A stretch of 64,000 nucleotides of DNA. It comes from Dryococelus australis. Taxonomy: Eukaryota > Arthropoda > Insecta > Phasmatodea > Phasmatidae. How positions within the stretch are numbered: position 1 is the stretch's first letter; each line of letters starts with the position of its first letter. The position numbers and the translations under genes are program-made. Of the stretch, positions 1 through 12,059 are shown in pieces. Below the pieces are notes generated by a model. The model made no database searches, had not been told where the DNA came from, and saw only the letters and a program-made list of their open reading frames with translations. The DNA lies in contig CM057009.1 of the NCBI GenBank assembly GCA_029891345.1, positions 232,677,178-232,741,177 on the forward strand. Direction: 5' to 3'.

Positions 1-3000
1 GCTACTTAAGAGTGTTATATAGGAACCTCAAACTCGGTGTTCGCCTCTCAGGCCTGAGTCTCGGAGTCTTGGAACCGGCGTGTGGTCAACTCAGGACAGG
101 TGATGCCAGAACTAGGAGTATGGAGGGGACAGGCTTGCCTTACCCTCCCTCCAGCGGGGCGTCACATTCCCTCACCGTAAGGGGTGGGGGGAAAACCCCA
201 GACCACCTGTTCCAAGTCCAGTGCTTGTGGTGCGACCCAGGGTGGGGATGGTCCGATCTGAACTTACAGGACAATATTTGAGTTCTCAAATAAATATTTT
301 GTTGTGCTCAAGGGTCTTTCACAAGGCCGGAGCCAGAGGTTAGCCTGGAAAAGGCAAAATGGGGACACTTCCACCCCTGGAAATTACCCTAACTTTAGGT
401 CTTCTTGAAGAAAACTAAACTAGAAGTTCTGTCCTATTATTTAAACTACCTTCTTTCAATATATAGAGTCCATTCCCCATTGGAAGCAACTTTCTCGGAG
501 CCCTGTTAAATATCTACTTGCAGACCCGTTTTGTATCTTTCTGCCAAATCTAAACAAACTGCCATGTAACATCTGTCAAAATCAATGTTTACATTCCATT
601 GTGTGTGTACATATGTTCGTATACTTTCGCTACACCTAAAAATAAACATTGAAATGTGACTTCTTTTATACCTGTCAAATTTGTTGTTTACTGTTTACAG
701 CTTTTCAAAGAATTCTGTCATATTCCAAAAACCATTTCGTACGAATATTCACAGTTTAGGCCTCTTAACATTATTTAGGTCAGCTTCATGACGTTTTAAA
801 AATGCCTGAATTGACGACAGTTCTTACGGTTATTTTACATTAACATATTTGTTTTCCACAACATAGCTCAATGCATATAATGCACATTAATATTTTGCAG
901 CGACTGTGTTTAACACTGTTACAATTGCGAGGTAAAGGGTTGTACTAATTATCCTTTTGTTAATGATATGTGTTGGGTCATTTCTTTAAAAGGATGGCCT
1001 CAGTTGGAATAAATATTAAAACAAAGGAACAACCAGTCAAACAAAAAAGGCACATTGAATTCAAGCACGCAACTCATGTTTTTAATTTTTGTCATACAAA
1101 CTTTAAAAGATAGTGGTGAACATGCACACAAATAAGCCTATGATAACTTTTATTCTGCTCATATTTATATTTATTGCTACTTACTGTTTATTAGGATTAT
1201 TGAAATTTATTGGGCTGAACGTAGTATTTTCCTTCTGGGATTGTGGCAAATTTTGTTAATGACTGTGTTTCAAACCCCTTAGGGCAAAGGTACAATGTTG
1301 TGATAAATAAACAGATGTGGATGTAAATAATTACCTTTGTCATAAAAACAGTTCACAGTTAAAACATATAAATAGTGCTAATCAAATATTTGAATTCACG
1401 CACGCACATGGCCAGTGTATCGACCATGATGCACAAAGGCACACCATTTCACAGACACAATAATTAACGAAACACATGCTACAGTATATTTATTACTGCC
1501 ATGGAAACACAGATTTATCACAACTTCGTAATTTGCCTAAGTAGGTTAAAAAAACGCAACATCTACAAACATGATGTGGTAATTTGAAGTATTTTTCGGA
1601 GTAAGAATAATTTACATTTCGTTTGGCAAATGCAACACGCCATGCTATGGCTCGCCATGTCTGCCAACTTCACTTGGTAACTACCCCACCATCATATCTA
1701 AATATATTAAATTAAGTATTCAAACATTAAAATATCTTTTCAGTTGTAAATTAGAAATTCAAAAATCATTATTTTGCTGTAATAAGTATGAAATATGCTA
1801 CAATTGAAAACGTTTATAATTTCGTTGCTTACTAGCGAAGTGAAATTTCCAGAGTTTAAAAGAGACGAAGAAAGAGAGAGAAAGCGACAAGCCTCGCCCA
1901 GCAGACAGTTTTTCAGATGCTTTTTCGCTCGATAAAACAACACCTTACCATTACGGCCTACTCACGATATTTTCCGCTGTTATTTTAAACTGTAAAAATT
2001 ATATATGTTGCCATCAGGGCTACCTAAATATTTCAATATTTCAATAGGCACCGTTTAATTTACAAATAGTATTTTTAAAAAAACTAGGTTAAAACAATAT
2101 ATTTACAGTGAACTATTTCTGAAACGCAAATTTCGAGTATACACATATATATTCTACAAAATGCCACTGTTGTGATGTGCCCTAGCATATAAAATATTCA
2201 TTTAATATCTTTATTTTACATTATATGTTATATAGGATACATGCAGACACCTTATGTTTGAATGATAATATTTTTATCGACTTGTATATTTTTTACGTAG
2301 TTAAGTTTTGAATATTATGCAAATCAGCTTAAGTTAGCAATATCAGCTTATATTACTTTGTTTATACAGTTAAGGAACCCGTAGTAATTTCATATGCCCG
2401 TACGTTAAATTAGAATTTGTAAATGTCAATGAATTGGAATGGCGGACGAAGGTTCCGTTCTCCATCTTGTCTTTGTTGGGTGATTATCGTAGGCGGTCAG
2501 GAGGGCCTGAGTTCAGTTTGAAAGGCTAACTTTAAATGTGTAAATTGAATTGACCCCAACGGAAATGTTACATTCGTTGGTTTTGAACGCAGGTGTATGT
2601 GTTAAACGCCAATAAATGTTACTGAGTGCTATTTCTGTTAATATACAGCATCTGAATAAAGTATTGTGCATAGTCACTTACATTGACATTTACGCAGCGG
2701 TGATGTGGAACTGATTGCAAAATATAGCTGCACTCAGCTAATAATATTTCCCTAGCTTGTCGCACATACCTTGAGAACTGTATTTAATTTTGCTCTACTG
2801 ACTGATATATAGCTACCCAGGGTAATTAAAGTAGAGTAATCAGAGACAGATAGCTGAGCCAGTCATCAACGGAGGTGTGAGAACAAATGTTAATTTGTGT
2901 TGAACTATATATTTTGCACTGCAAGATATTTTAATTTTAAATAAGTGAGTCACACAAGAAAGACTATAATATCAGTTACTGCACTTGCCCGCATTACTGT

Positions 3001-3359
3001 TATTTTTAGCAGACATATGGAGGTGCATTCATTTCAATTCAATTGGTCAGCTACTCATGATGTCATACACAGCTTTAAGGCGAAGCTCTGGTGTCATATG
3101 AATGAAATATTTTATTCCAGCAAATTTGACACTTCACCATTGACCTGGTCTTCTGATTTAAATGCTACACAAGCAGTTAGTTACTTTGCATCCCAGTTGT
3201 GTTTGGCTGAAAGTAACATGTTTATAGCTGGTTTGAGGAGCTGAATGCTGCCCGGAACAGGTTTCCTGGCATATGTCTGCTGCATAGCCGTACGCAAGAT
3301 ATGTACTTACTACGCTTACGCAAATGAGGCAGGCAGGTAGGAAGCTAGGCTGTACATGT
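1..3359. other. AT-rich DNA without recognisable gene
   Basis: The first 300 bases are noticeably more GC-rich than what follows and hold an 89-codon open frame that resembles no family I know. A perfect 8-bp inverted repeat with a 2-nt spacer (TATTTGAG/CTCAAATA) sits at 275-292 and is followed by T-runs. The rest is AT-rich intergenic or intronic DNA with only short chance frames, in both strands full of stops. No SINE head, TIR or coding motif was recognised. Confidence 0.5.
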
Positions 3360-3377
3360 TCTCTCTCTCTTTCTTTT

Positions 3378-3423
<46 letters not shown>
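3360..3423. repeat. (CT)n microsatellite
   Basis: An almost uninterrupted CT dinucleotide run with a few TTT interruptions near its left end. The 71-codon serine/leucine-rich open frame that crosses it is a by-product of the repeat. Confidence 0.95.
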
Positions 3424-3426
<3 letters not shown>

Positions 3427-4510
3427 ACACCCTTGATGTAACAATGTATGACAGCACATGGGATACGTTCGTAAAACTTCATGCTTTAGTATATCAAATG
3501 TACCGATTAATTGTATTGTATTATTATTGCGCGTTTTAAGTAGGAGATTAGATGCGTATCTTTGCGGGATTCTAGTTATGTGGTACTACGTCGTGTTTTG
3601 TGTAATAAGAATAGTAATCCGAATCAAAATCTAAAAGTGGGTATATTGCTGCCGAAGAGTGACAATCAATAATAAAAACACTAAAAGAATACATAAAGTA
3701 TAAATACTATACTTTCACGATTATTACTTACTTTTATATAACTGAGCACTTCCTCGCTCATTTTATCTCTCTTGCAACACAAATGTTGAGTAGAATGCTT
3801 GTACAAGAGTATAAAAGAGACACGATTGGATTATTATCCAACGAAAACATGTAAATAGAAGAAAGACGCAATGGAAACTTGAAGCTTATTAAAAGTAGAA
3901 GGTATTTGATAGATATCTTATAAACAAAAGAACAAAGCATGGAAGATCTTTATCAGAGAAATTTTACTGGATGAAAATAGAAAATAATGTGACAACCAGT
4001 AGTATCTGCAGGATTGATTAGTCGTGGTTTATTTATATGAATTATCTCTAAATAGTGACAGAATTTAGAAAAAAAATCAATTTAAGTATTTGAACAACAC
4101 AAAAAAATGTTTTAATTTGTGCCTGAAAAATAGTGTACATTTTTTGATGACCAATGTCGAGAATTTCAGTAGTGCTTCACTTTTGAGTCGACAATAAATA
4201 TTTTCGACAAGGTTGTTATTTTGTTTGAAAAACTTCCATTACATACTTTTGTGTTGAATTAATTGTTCTGCCGATACAATCTTTACTGTAAAATCGTGGT
4301 CAGCTAGTAGTTCATAAACTGTGGATAAAATGAAACCTGAGGCGCGTGCGTATATGTATTACTGTCTCTCACTCCACGACGCTTCTCTTAGTGAGATATG
4401 AGGCGGTACCTTTGTTGTTGCACTGAAAACAATATCACTTTCACATAATCTTCGCGACGGCGCGGCAAAACCGTCATTAGCAACTTTAAATTCTGAACTG
4501 TCCCATTCCC
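3424..4510. other. AT-rich DNA, nothing recognised
   Basis: No coding motif, RNA gene or repeat end was recognised in this stretch. Open frames are short and of AT-driven composition. Confidence 0.5.
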
Positions 4511-4705
4511 ACACTTAAGCCGCGTCTCGAATCACCTAGAGAGCATGTTTCGTGCTCTCGTTTTCGCAGAAACGTCACACATACGTCACAGAGCGCGCTC
4601 TCTGGCCGTCCAAATTTGCTCCGAGCGAATGCGAATGAGCGAGAGCACCAGAGTGCACGAAGTTGTATACTCGATGCCCTCTCTCGTGCTCTCTCCCGCT
4701 CGTCA
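4511..4705. promoter_or_regulatory. CpG-rich patch dense in GAGAG/CTCTC motifs
   Basis: A sharply delimited GC- and CpG-rich stretch inside AT-rich DNA. It contains repeated GAGAGC/GCTCTC words on both strands (for example near 4540, 4553, 4597, 4640, 4680 and 4690). GAGAG is the core of the insect GAGA-factor (Trl) site, so a promoter or boundary element is possible. The density of inverted copies of the same word would equally suit the end of a DNA transposon or MITE. An 85-codon frame crosses it but looks accidental. Confidence 0.3.
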
Positions 4706-4710
4706 TGTTT

Positions 4711-6240
4711 ATTTACAACTTTACATTGATGTTATTGAAAACAGTGTATACAATGTAAATACATCGTATTTCAACAAAGTACTCATTTCAACGGTTGTTT
4801 AAATGAACTAGTTATTATATGTTAGATTTGTCGGCATAGCAATGTTAATTACGCTTGCTAAGAACATTTGGCAGTAATTAATTTTTATGCAAAAAACGAG
4901 TGTGTATAATTGAAGCCCGGTTATGCGGTGGAGTTACTGCCACTTTATTGATATCTATGATATGTCTAAAATAAGAGCCACCATATTTTGAAGTTGATAA
5001 TAGTCTCAAAAACTAACATTGTAATAGTAAATTTGTATCTGAAGTTATAACTACTATTATTATAGCATTGACTGTTCTTGGTTATATTTAATTAAGTCCT
5101 GCGTAAATATTACGTGTCCACAAAGGAAATATTTCGTAAGAAGGAAAATGGTACCTTACTGTTAAAAAAAATATCGGATTACTATGAAATTTTAGTTCGG
5201 GTAAAGGTAACTCGGTAATAAATTCTTAGTGGTATTATTGTCTGCTGAGCTGTGCCAATTTTATCGACATACTGATACCAAAACGTTTTTAGTAATGTCA
5301 ATAAAACAAATTTAGATGATTTAAAAAATATATATATATATGAAATTAAAACAAAACTCTTTACACTTAGTAAACACACAACTGTCTGTCATTTATTTTC
5401 TCAAAACTAAATATATTACAGTTTACTGGCACATTGCATACGTGAATAGCACTTGCCTACCGCTTGCCGCCTGTCAGATTCCATAGCAAAAATCATAGTA
5501 CTGTTATGAAATGAAAATTACTTCTGTGTTCTGTCATACATTTCACCATGCGCAGTTACTAGAAACAATCTTTAGTGACGTAAGAATGTTCTATTCGTAA
5601 CTAATGGAGCTAGTCTCGAGCAAGACATGCGTACCTGGAGCCACAGCAAAAATCCTAGCAGACCTGCCCATTTGTAAACCATTCAGGATGCACGCATCTG
5701 CCTATGTCGCACAGCAGGGAATCGTTGCCCTTCCCCTCCGCTATGTCAGTTACTGTCTTCCCCCACTCTAACACGCGTCCAGCTCCAGAAGGTCTGCTAG
5801 GCATGGTCGTCACCAGGATGCGCCAAGCAACAGCGCTCAAAGTTAGCGAAAATGTACTTCGTTCTATTCAAAAACCTAAATATTTTCTGTTGTGACCGTA
5901 CTATATGATTACATCATTGTGTTCAGAATTAGGTTTTCTATGTTTGGAGCATTTTGTTTTTACATTTTGAGTAATGTTTTGCGAGAAAATTAACTGCAAC
6001 TATGATACAATCAAGCATTTTTTCGTATTAAATCAAAACTCTGAACCCATTTTTTTAAATGTTCCAAGCATTAAGCATTAATACATCCTTTAATTATTCC
6101 AACCAAAAACCTCATATTTCTGTGTGTTCATGTACACTTGTAAAAAAGATAGGCGTAAGACACTGCATTCGCCTCTTTCACTTCTAGTATAGAGCCATCT
6201 TAAGCCAGATGCATGCTCTCGCCTGAGCGAAACATACAAA
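4711..6240. other. AT-rich DNA, nothing recognised
   Basis: Contains a short (TA)n tract near 5329-5341 and a moderately GC-rich island around 5640-5830, where frames on both strands are open for about 60 codons. Neither resembles a known protein. Confidence 0.45.
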
Positions 6241-6257
6241 AGCCCCCACCACCCTGC

Positions 6258-6385
6258 ATATATTCACTTGTCATCTGACATTCAGCCTGTTCGCTTCTGC
6301 CAACTAGCTCATTCAGGTCTGCACGCTGTCTTCACCTACTTTCACCTACATCTCCAGTACTCCATATGAAACGTTTGAGGTAAGT
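6258..6385 (+). promoter_or_regulatory. Candidate core promoter and short first exon
   Basis: A TATA-like ATATAT at 6258-6263 is followed about 25 bases later by an arthropod Inr-like TCAG (6282-6285, predicted +1 at 6284). A pyrimidine-rich leader comes next, then ATG at 6366. Only 14 coding bases follow (Met-Lys-Arg-Leu) before a near-perfect splice donor, G|GTAAGT, at 6380. TATA box, Inr and a four-codon first exon opening with Met-Lys is the layout typical of insect cuticular-protein and some neuropeptide genes. I could not find a convincing second exon in the window, so this may be a lone or decayed promoter. Confidence 0.35.
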
Positions 6386-7192
6386 GCTGCGATGACGAGA
6401 TTAACTTTTTATTTATTTGATACTAGTTTTCCCATTATACTTCAATTTATTTGTGGTGACTTCATTAACGTAGATATTTTTGAGCTTGTATACGAGTGTG
6501 TGATTGACCACGCATCACACTGCTAGTTTGCATGTATATGATGTTCATGGTAAAATGAGACCTTTAAAAGTCCTGCTTAAGATATACTTGTATTTACATT
6601 GTGTGTGTTCTTCCTCCTTATGTAAAATTATGATTGGCATGGGCCTCATCACTTTATTCATGCGTCGGTCAAGTGAAATGGTAAAATTATTAGAAAAGTA
6701 AATATTTTACAAATATGCCCATTTTTACATTCGGTGAACTAAAAAAACGAAAGAAATAATTTAAGTTGTCATAATGGTTACCTAGCACTTTTATTAGACA
6801 TTAAGCTATGGGACTACTTTCAATCCATCGTTACCAACTTTACTGGGCGCATGTCACTCAATGTACCCATTAAAATATGTGCAGGCAAGGGCAGTGACAT
6901 TTTTGTAAGGTTGATTTCCGAAGTGCTCATTTAATTGCGAACAGCCCTTACGTAGTATGCGCACCAGTGTAGGCACTCCTTTAGCATACATGGCGGGGTA
7001 CACACTAGCGTATCTGAAGGCAGCCTTCCAGCCGATCGTTACATTAGAGTAGCAGCGCCAGCTGACCGTTACATTAGAGAGTTGACCTAGTCAGTGGAAC
7101 TCGCCACTGACAGCACCGGCCCCTATTACAAGGCAGGCTTTATGCTCTGCTTGTAGATTACTCATTTACTGATGTTTGTGAGAAGTGTCCTG
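6386..7192. other. Intergenic or first-intron sequence
   Basis: No reading frame matching a known family. If the first exon at 6284-6379 is real, this would be intron. A short direct repeat (GCCAGC-like CCGATCGTTACATTAGAG / TGACCGTTACATTAGAG) lies at about 7030-7080. Confidence 0.35.
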
Positions 7193-7331
7193 TTCTCGGT
7201 AAAGTGAACACTTATGAGGCTTATAGTTTGTTCTGTATGTTACTATAGCACGTTCACGGTAAAGAGACGATTCATTTTCCTTGTAAATCTATATTATTCC
7301 AATAGAAAGATGGAAAAGAATTTCAAAAGTA

Positions 7332-7600
<269 letters not shown>

Positions 7601-7751
7601 ACTATTTGAGCTGTTCTATTTTGCATTTGTTGACATATACCTTAATATGATTATAACTAAAAATGAAAAGTTTTCAGATGTATTGACTATCATTATTTCA
7701 AATGAGCGCGGGAGAACTTCAAAAGTGTTCACTTTACTGTGCATAGCATTT

Positions 7752-8165
7752 ATATTATGAAATGAGGGGTCAAAAAACTAGTAGACTGTGTACTGTCACA
7801 CACACTGTAGGGATGGGACAGAATGTAATGTGAGAGAGTATGTTGTGTCTCTACTCATCACGAGGCCACGATGGCTGAGCAGTTAGCTTACTCGTCTTCC
7901 ACCGAGGCGATCCGGGGTTGATTCCCTATGGAGTCGCTCACGAATTTTCGCATGTGAGACGATGCCACCGGTCGGTGGATTTTCTCAGGAGATGTCGTTT
8001 CCCCCACACGCTCATTCTGGTATCGTTCCATACTCACCTAGCTTCACCCTCGTCGGCTCTCAAGATCTCGAAGTTAAGAGTCCTCCAAATATCTTCACCC
8101 ACACTATCCTTCACAATGCACAGTTACTTCACACACACTCTAAGTCAAACCTTTTTGAAATAATT
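7752..8165. repeat. Local duplication, copy 2 (SINE-filled)
   Basis: Second copy of the segment at 7443-7600. Homology runs up to the left duplicated target word (7851-7861) and resumes at the right one (8104-8114). The 242 bases in between are the SINE. Confidence 0.65.
7862..8103 (+). mobile_element. tRNA-derived SINE, family B
   Basis: The head has RNA polymerase III promoter boxes: an A box TGGCTGAGCAGT at 7872 and a degenerate B box GGTTGATTCC at 7916-7925. The body is shared with 16265-16462 (a CGGCTCT... GTTAAGAG... TCCAAAT tail). Flanking target-site duplications are CTACTCATCAC (7851-7861) and CTATCCTTCAC (8104-8114), an 8/11 match, and the empty-site paralogue at 7443-7600 has the single word CTATCCTTCAC. 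The 81- and 84-codon frames in the body are not genes. Confidence 0.75.
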
Positions 8166-8497
8166 ATAACTAAAATGACGACCTATTTACAAGCTTTCTT
8201 CACAGCTGTTCCTTAATACGACAATAACTAAATATTTTTTTTTTTACGAATTCAGCGATCGCATTAGCAATACTTGTTTCAGAATAAAGTTTAATGTAAT
8301 TGTGAATTAACTATAGTAGAAGTATATAATGCCAGATGTTATTCCATGTATGTGGAAGAGAGAGTACACGGTCTCGACGCTCGCATGTCGGAGAGGCGTG
8401 CGCGCCTCGCAGTCTCATGCGAGCTAGGGATGGTATTGTATTGGAATAAAACTTGAGGCAGAGAATGGAAGCACTCTGAGAGGACCTAATTTTTTGT
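8166..8497. other. AT-rich DNA with a short CpG-rich patch
   Basis: The segment 8355-8430 is GC-rich (contains GGCGTGCGCGCC) and carries no recognised gene. The remainder is AT-rich. Confidence 0.4.
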
Positions 8498-8881
8498 TCA
8501 TTCTCTCCCCTTTACTGAGTACACGTGATAGACATAGTGTTTCCAGGTATACATGGTCCATTCCCCTACACAAATTACTTCCTGGTCACCACTTGGTGTA
8601 GAGTTGCCCTCTGCGCGTTTCACCAGCTCCGTCCAGTCGAGAAGTTCGTCAACATTGGGTGTTTCTTCTAGAGTCTCTACGTGGAAGATGGATTCCTCTT
8701 GTTTTTCTTCTGTTTCACCTTTCCCGCCTTCATCACCACCATTTTCATCGCATTCACCTTCTTCATCCCATACTATGTCTAACACACCTGCGATGCAACC
8801 ACTGGCAACAGAGTTTGTTTTTGTGACAAGGTGTTTTTTGTTCGCAAAACTTGGCTGCGACATGACGAACTCGCCAATCAC
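8498..8881 (-). CDS. Unrecognised acidic open frame (127 codons)
   Basis: A minus-strand frame whose middle (roughly residues 35-65) is very rich in Asp, Glu and Gly, followed by a Val-Asp-Glu-Leu-Leu-Asp-Trp segment. The plus strand is open over nearly the same span (110 codons), which lowers confidence that either is coding. Acidic low-complexity tails before a short hydrophobic motif occur at the C-terminus of pogo/Tigger-type transposases, but I see no DDE core upstream and cannot assign it. It ends just outside the Harbinger-like element that starts at 8950. It could be a transposase remnant or chance. Confidence 0.25.
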   Translation of the reverse strand: MIGEFVMSQPSFANKKHLVTKTNSVASGCIAGVLDIVWDEEGECDENGGDEGGKGETEEKQEESIFHVETLEETPNVDELLDWTELVKRAEGNSTPSGDQEVICVGEWTMYTWKHYVYHVYSVKGRE

Positions 8882-9292
8882 CTAACAAAATGTGCAGGGC
8901 AAATTAGTCAGGGTGCTACAACCCATTGCAGGTTCTGCAATAAAAGTTTGGCTTGGTTTCTTCCGAGCTGAAAACTGAACTGAACGTAACTAAAAACAAC
9001 TCACGTGACCATGAATGGATGTATAATTACTTATGGCAGTGATTTCCACCAACTGAAAACCTAACTGAACTAGACGCGATTGAACAAAACTGAGAACTGT
9101 ATTAATACATTTTCAGTTTGTTGCTAACATTTTAAGTTTTACACTAGAATTATCGGTGACGACAATATCGGCGCGAGTGGTTATTTTGTTTTCTGTTAAG
9201 TTGAGTTCAGTTGTTTTCTCGCTGGAATTTGCAAATGAATTGTGTGTTGTGATACGTATACGTTCTTCTTTCTAGTGCTTCAAATATAAGCA

Positions 9293-10390
9293 ATGAGTGT
9301 TAAACGTAAGTTTAGTGCAGCAGAAGAAGAAAGGATAATTGATTTTGTTTTCCAAAATTATTTTTTATACAACGCACAGCATAAATAATACAGAAAAAAT
9401 GAAAAGAAACAGCGTTATTTGGAAGGAGTATGAAGAATAACTGGAAATATCAGGTTAGATAATATTATGTAGGCTATGGTCTCCTCTTTCAGTAGGAATG
9501 TAATTTTAGATTAAGGAGATTATAGGAATAACGATAACTCTTCATTGTGTTATAAAAATCACAATGTATTTATTATAAGACACGTATTTCGTTATGCACA
9601 CATATTAGGTCAGGTAATATACCATTCAATAATTAGTTTTCATTAATTTCATTTATTGTTTTCGTATTTGTCTAGATGCAGGACTAAACATAAGGTTGTG
9701 ATGAATAGTTAAATTTCGATACAATTTCAACATGTAGACCTATCGTAAATAACTTCCCATGATGTTCTGCTACGCTGTGTATAATTATTGCTTTTTTTTT
9801 TTTTTTTTAGGTGAAGAATTGTAAAAGAAGTGGCGAAATGTGAAGGACTACTATATATACAAGAACACAAAAAATAGTTCTGGAGCATCACTGGGAATAG
9901 AAAATGGAAAGAGACCAAAGACTGTTATTTATGGATAACCAGTCACATGTGCAAATACCGAAAGAAATTGAATTGTGTTGTGTTAAAATTAAATAGAAAC
10001 ACACTACATTGTTTTTATGTGACATTTAATTTTACTCTTTTCCACAGGACAACTTCAAGCACGCCTGTAGTGCAGGAAGAACTAGGGGCGGAGGTGAACA
10101 TTGAGGACGAACAGATAAGCGTTCTTGAAGAGCATACTTGTAGTTTTCCACAGCCTGTCAAAGGGGACACTGTCCCCGAAACCGCAGTGTGTACACGGAA
10201 GAAGAGTAGGTAGCTCTCCAATACATGCCCAAAATACAACAGCGAGCAACAAAAGGTGGAGCTTCTAAAAAAAATTGCACTCGATATGAATGGCCGGTGG
10301 AAAAACCAGACAATATCGAATTATTTTTAAAAATTCTATCTTTGTTACAGTCCAGAAATTCTCGAAATCGTGAATTGCCAAAATTAAGCT
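9293..10390 (+). pseudogene. MADF/BESS DNA-binding protein, decayed, three exons
   Basis: Exon 1 starts at ATG 9293 and encodes a MADF start (Lys-Arg-Lys-Phe-Ser-Ala-Ala-Glu, then Ile-Ile-Asp-Phe-Val and Tyr-Asn-Ala-Gln-His-Lys). It then hits a TAA where a Gln is expected, and needs a frameshift to reach the conserved Trp-Lys-Glu-Tyr-Glu-Glu near 9423. Exon 2 follows a T-rich acceptor ending at 9810 and carries, after a 1-nt shift, the Lys-Lys-Trp-Arg-Asn-Val-Lys-Asp-Tyr-Tyr block. Exon 3 follows TTCCACAG at 10040-10047; it has an acidic linker and, in another frame, a BESS-like end (Asp-Asn-Ile-Glu-Leu-Phe-Leu-Lys, about 10305-10330). MADF domains bind DNA and are found in host regulators and in PIF/Harbinger accessory proteins; the TIR context favours the latter. 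It is not expressed intact. Confidence 0.6.
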
Positions 10391-10778
10391 AGTAGTAGTT
10401 TCTCAGCTAGTAAGGGATGTCGAGCTTCGCCTCGCAAAAAGGAAGATGCAAGTCAGGCAACAGAGTGCCGGTATATGTATACACACATGCATATAAATAA
10501 ATAATGATATTTACCCGAATTATATTGTGGTGAAGTTACATACATTTTAGTTTATTGTGTTTCTTATATGGCAATATGCGGACAATAAGAAAGAAGCCAC
10601 TGTGGATGTAACATTTTGGATATCAATAACTGTAGCTTTGCGAACATTACAGTATTACGAAATTCCTTTAAAATGAAAGTGATGTTTTATTTAACTCACC
10701 TTATTGTTATACACAGCGTTTCTTCTGCTGTTATAGAAAGTTTATTCCTGTTGCAAGGTAGGACATCGATATAGGCTA

Positions 10779-10996
10779 TTTTCGGTAAAGTGAGCACTTT
10801 TGAGGTCCCAATTACGTTATACTTTCAGCCAATTTTTTCCTTCACATTTTTAAAATAAATATTACAATATAAATAATAAGCACAATGTGTACGTTCCACT
10901 GCTATCGGAAGTTAACGCTTGTGCCTAAAATAAAATATATTTATTGACTATTATTCCAAATTAAAGTGCTTTCAAAAGTGCTTACTTTACCGTGAA
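10779..10996. mobile_element. 218-bp TA-flanked MITE
   Basis: Terminal inverted repeats TTTTCGGTAAAGTGAGCACT... (from 10779) and, on the minus strand, TTCACGGTAAAGTAAGCACT... (inward from 10996), about 25 nt. It is bounded by TA on both sides (10777-10778 and 10997-10998). TA target duplication and short TIRs point to Tc1/mariner mobilisation. The interior is non-coding and AT-rich. It shares TIRs with 7193-7743. Confidence 0.8.
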
Positions 10997-11432
10997 TAGA
11001 CTACATCTGGTTTTATACTCTCTAGGATGTAATGAAACAGCAAAGGTGTGAACCAACAATATTATACAAATGTTGTGTCATTGTCTTTCAAGTGTTTCTT
11101 TACTAACACTTCCAAACGACGATTGATAACAGTGGAAGTTTTTTGCGTCTTTTTGCTGGTCTTAGGCCATGATTTCGATCATCTGTATCGTCATCAACCA
11201 AAATAGAATGCAATATATCCTCTTATAGCTCAATTTATAAACTGCCATGCAACCTGCTTAACCTCTGTTCCGCCATTTTGACATATATTCTTTTCGGTTA
11301 TGTTCAGTTTTCAGTTTTGTAGGAAACCAAACTTAACTTAACTGAAATGACAATTCAATGTGACTTAACTTGAAATGTCTCTTCAGTTTTAAGTTCTCGT
11401 TCAATTTTCAGGTAGGAGGAAACCGAGCCTTA

Positions 11433-11959
11433 AGAGGGCGTGGGACATGTGGCTGTGAGCCGCGAAATCGACGTTCGTGGCGCAAGAGATACTGTGAAAA
11501 CCGTTACATATTTTGAAATCAGGGTAATATCAAGATACTGTGTAAGGTTGGATTTTAGATTTCCATTACCCGAAATTTCGAAATGTGTTTTATTTGACTA
11601 ATTACAAAGCCATCAACATGCCGAACTTCAATAGGTGAATACTAAAAAAATTTGCATTGCAAATGGAAAACTGAAAAGTGTCAATCCACAACACATTTGT
11701 GTACATAATGTTGAAAATTGCAGAATGCATGTAGAAGCAACACAAGCTGTTAAATCTATTGTGCCTCAAGCCTTGAAAACGGCAGTTCACACGTGATTTG
11801 GCACTGATTAGATACGTCGTAGTTCACGCGTCCACCCATAGGTGACAGGCTCTCCGCACGCAGTGATTCATTACAGTAATGCATCACAGGTATCGCACGT
11901 GCGGGAGGCCGTCATTGTTTACTTTATAGCATCGCGAAACCACTTTTGAATTTGGCGGG
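11433..11959. other. Intergenic DNA, possible promoter at right end
   Basis: No coding match. The right part (from about 11820) is CpG-richer and leads into the candidate exon at 11971. Confidence 0.4.
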
Positions 11960-12059
11960 AGACACCACAATGAGTGGTAATAAGACACGGTTTAAAAAGA
12001 ACAGGGATAGAGGACAAATGCTTATTTCTGTATGGCGGGAAAGAAGCCAAGGGAAATCA
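11945..12059 (+). CDS. Candidate first exon cut by a LINE
   Basis: An E2F-like TTTGGCGGGA lies at about 11951. It is followed by CACAATG with ATG at 11971 and an open frame rich in Lys/Arg (Met-Ser-Gly-Asn-Lys-Thr-Arg-Phe-Lys-Lys...). The frame runs about 30 codons before the LINE tail begins at about 12060. On the far side of the LINE, a purine-rich segment ends in AAAG|GTAAGTA at about 14687, a good splice donor. This is compatible with an exon interrupted by the LINE. I do not recognise the protein, and it could be coincidence. Confidence 0.25.

Larger units (their letters stand above)
8950..11429 (+). mobile_element. PIF/Harbinger-like element with a MADF gene only
   Basis: Imperfect terminal inverted repeats of 31 nt (26 matches): GGCTTGGTTTCTTCCGAGCT... 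from 8950 and, on the minus strand, GGCTCGGTTTCCTCCTACCT... inward from 11429. Both are followed by further CTGAAAACTGAAC-type subrepeats. The 3-bp flanks are TTT (8947-8949) and TTA (11430-11432), consistent with a decayed TWA-type target duplication. The interior encodes pieces of a MADF/BESS protein, the usual companion gene of insect Harbinger transposons. No DDE transposase was seen, so the element is non-autonomous or internally deleted. A 218-bp MITE is nested at 10779-10996. Confidence 0.55.
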
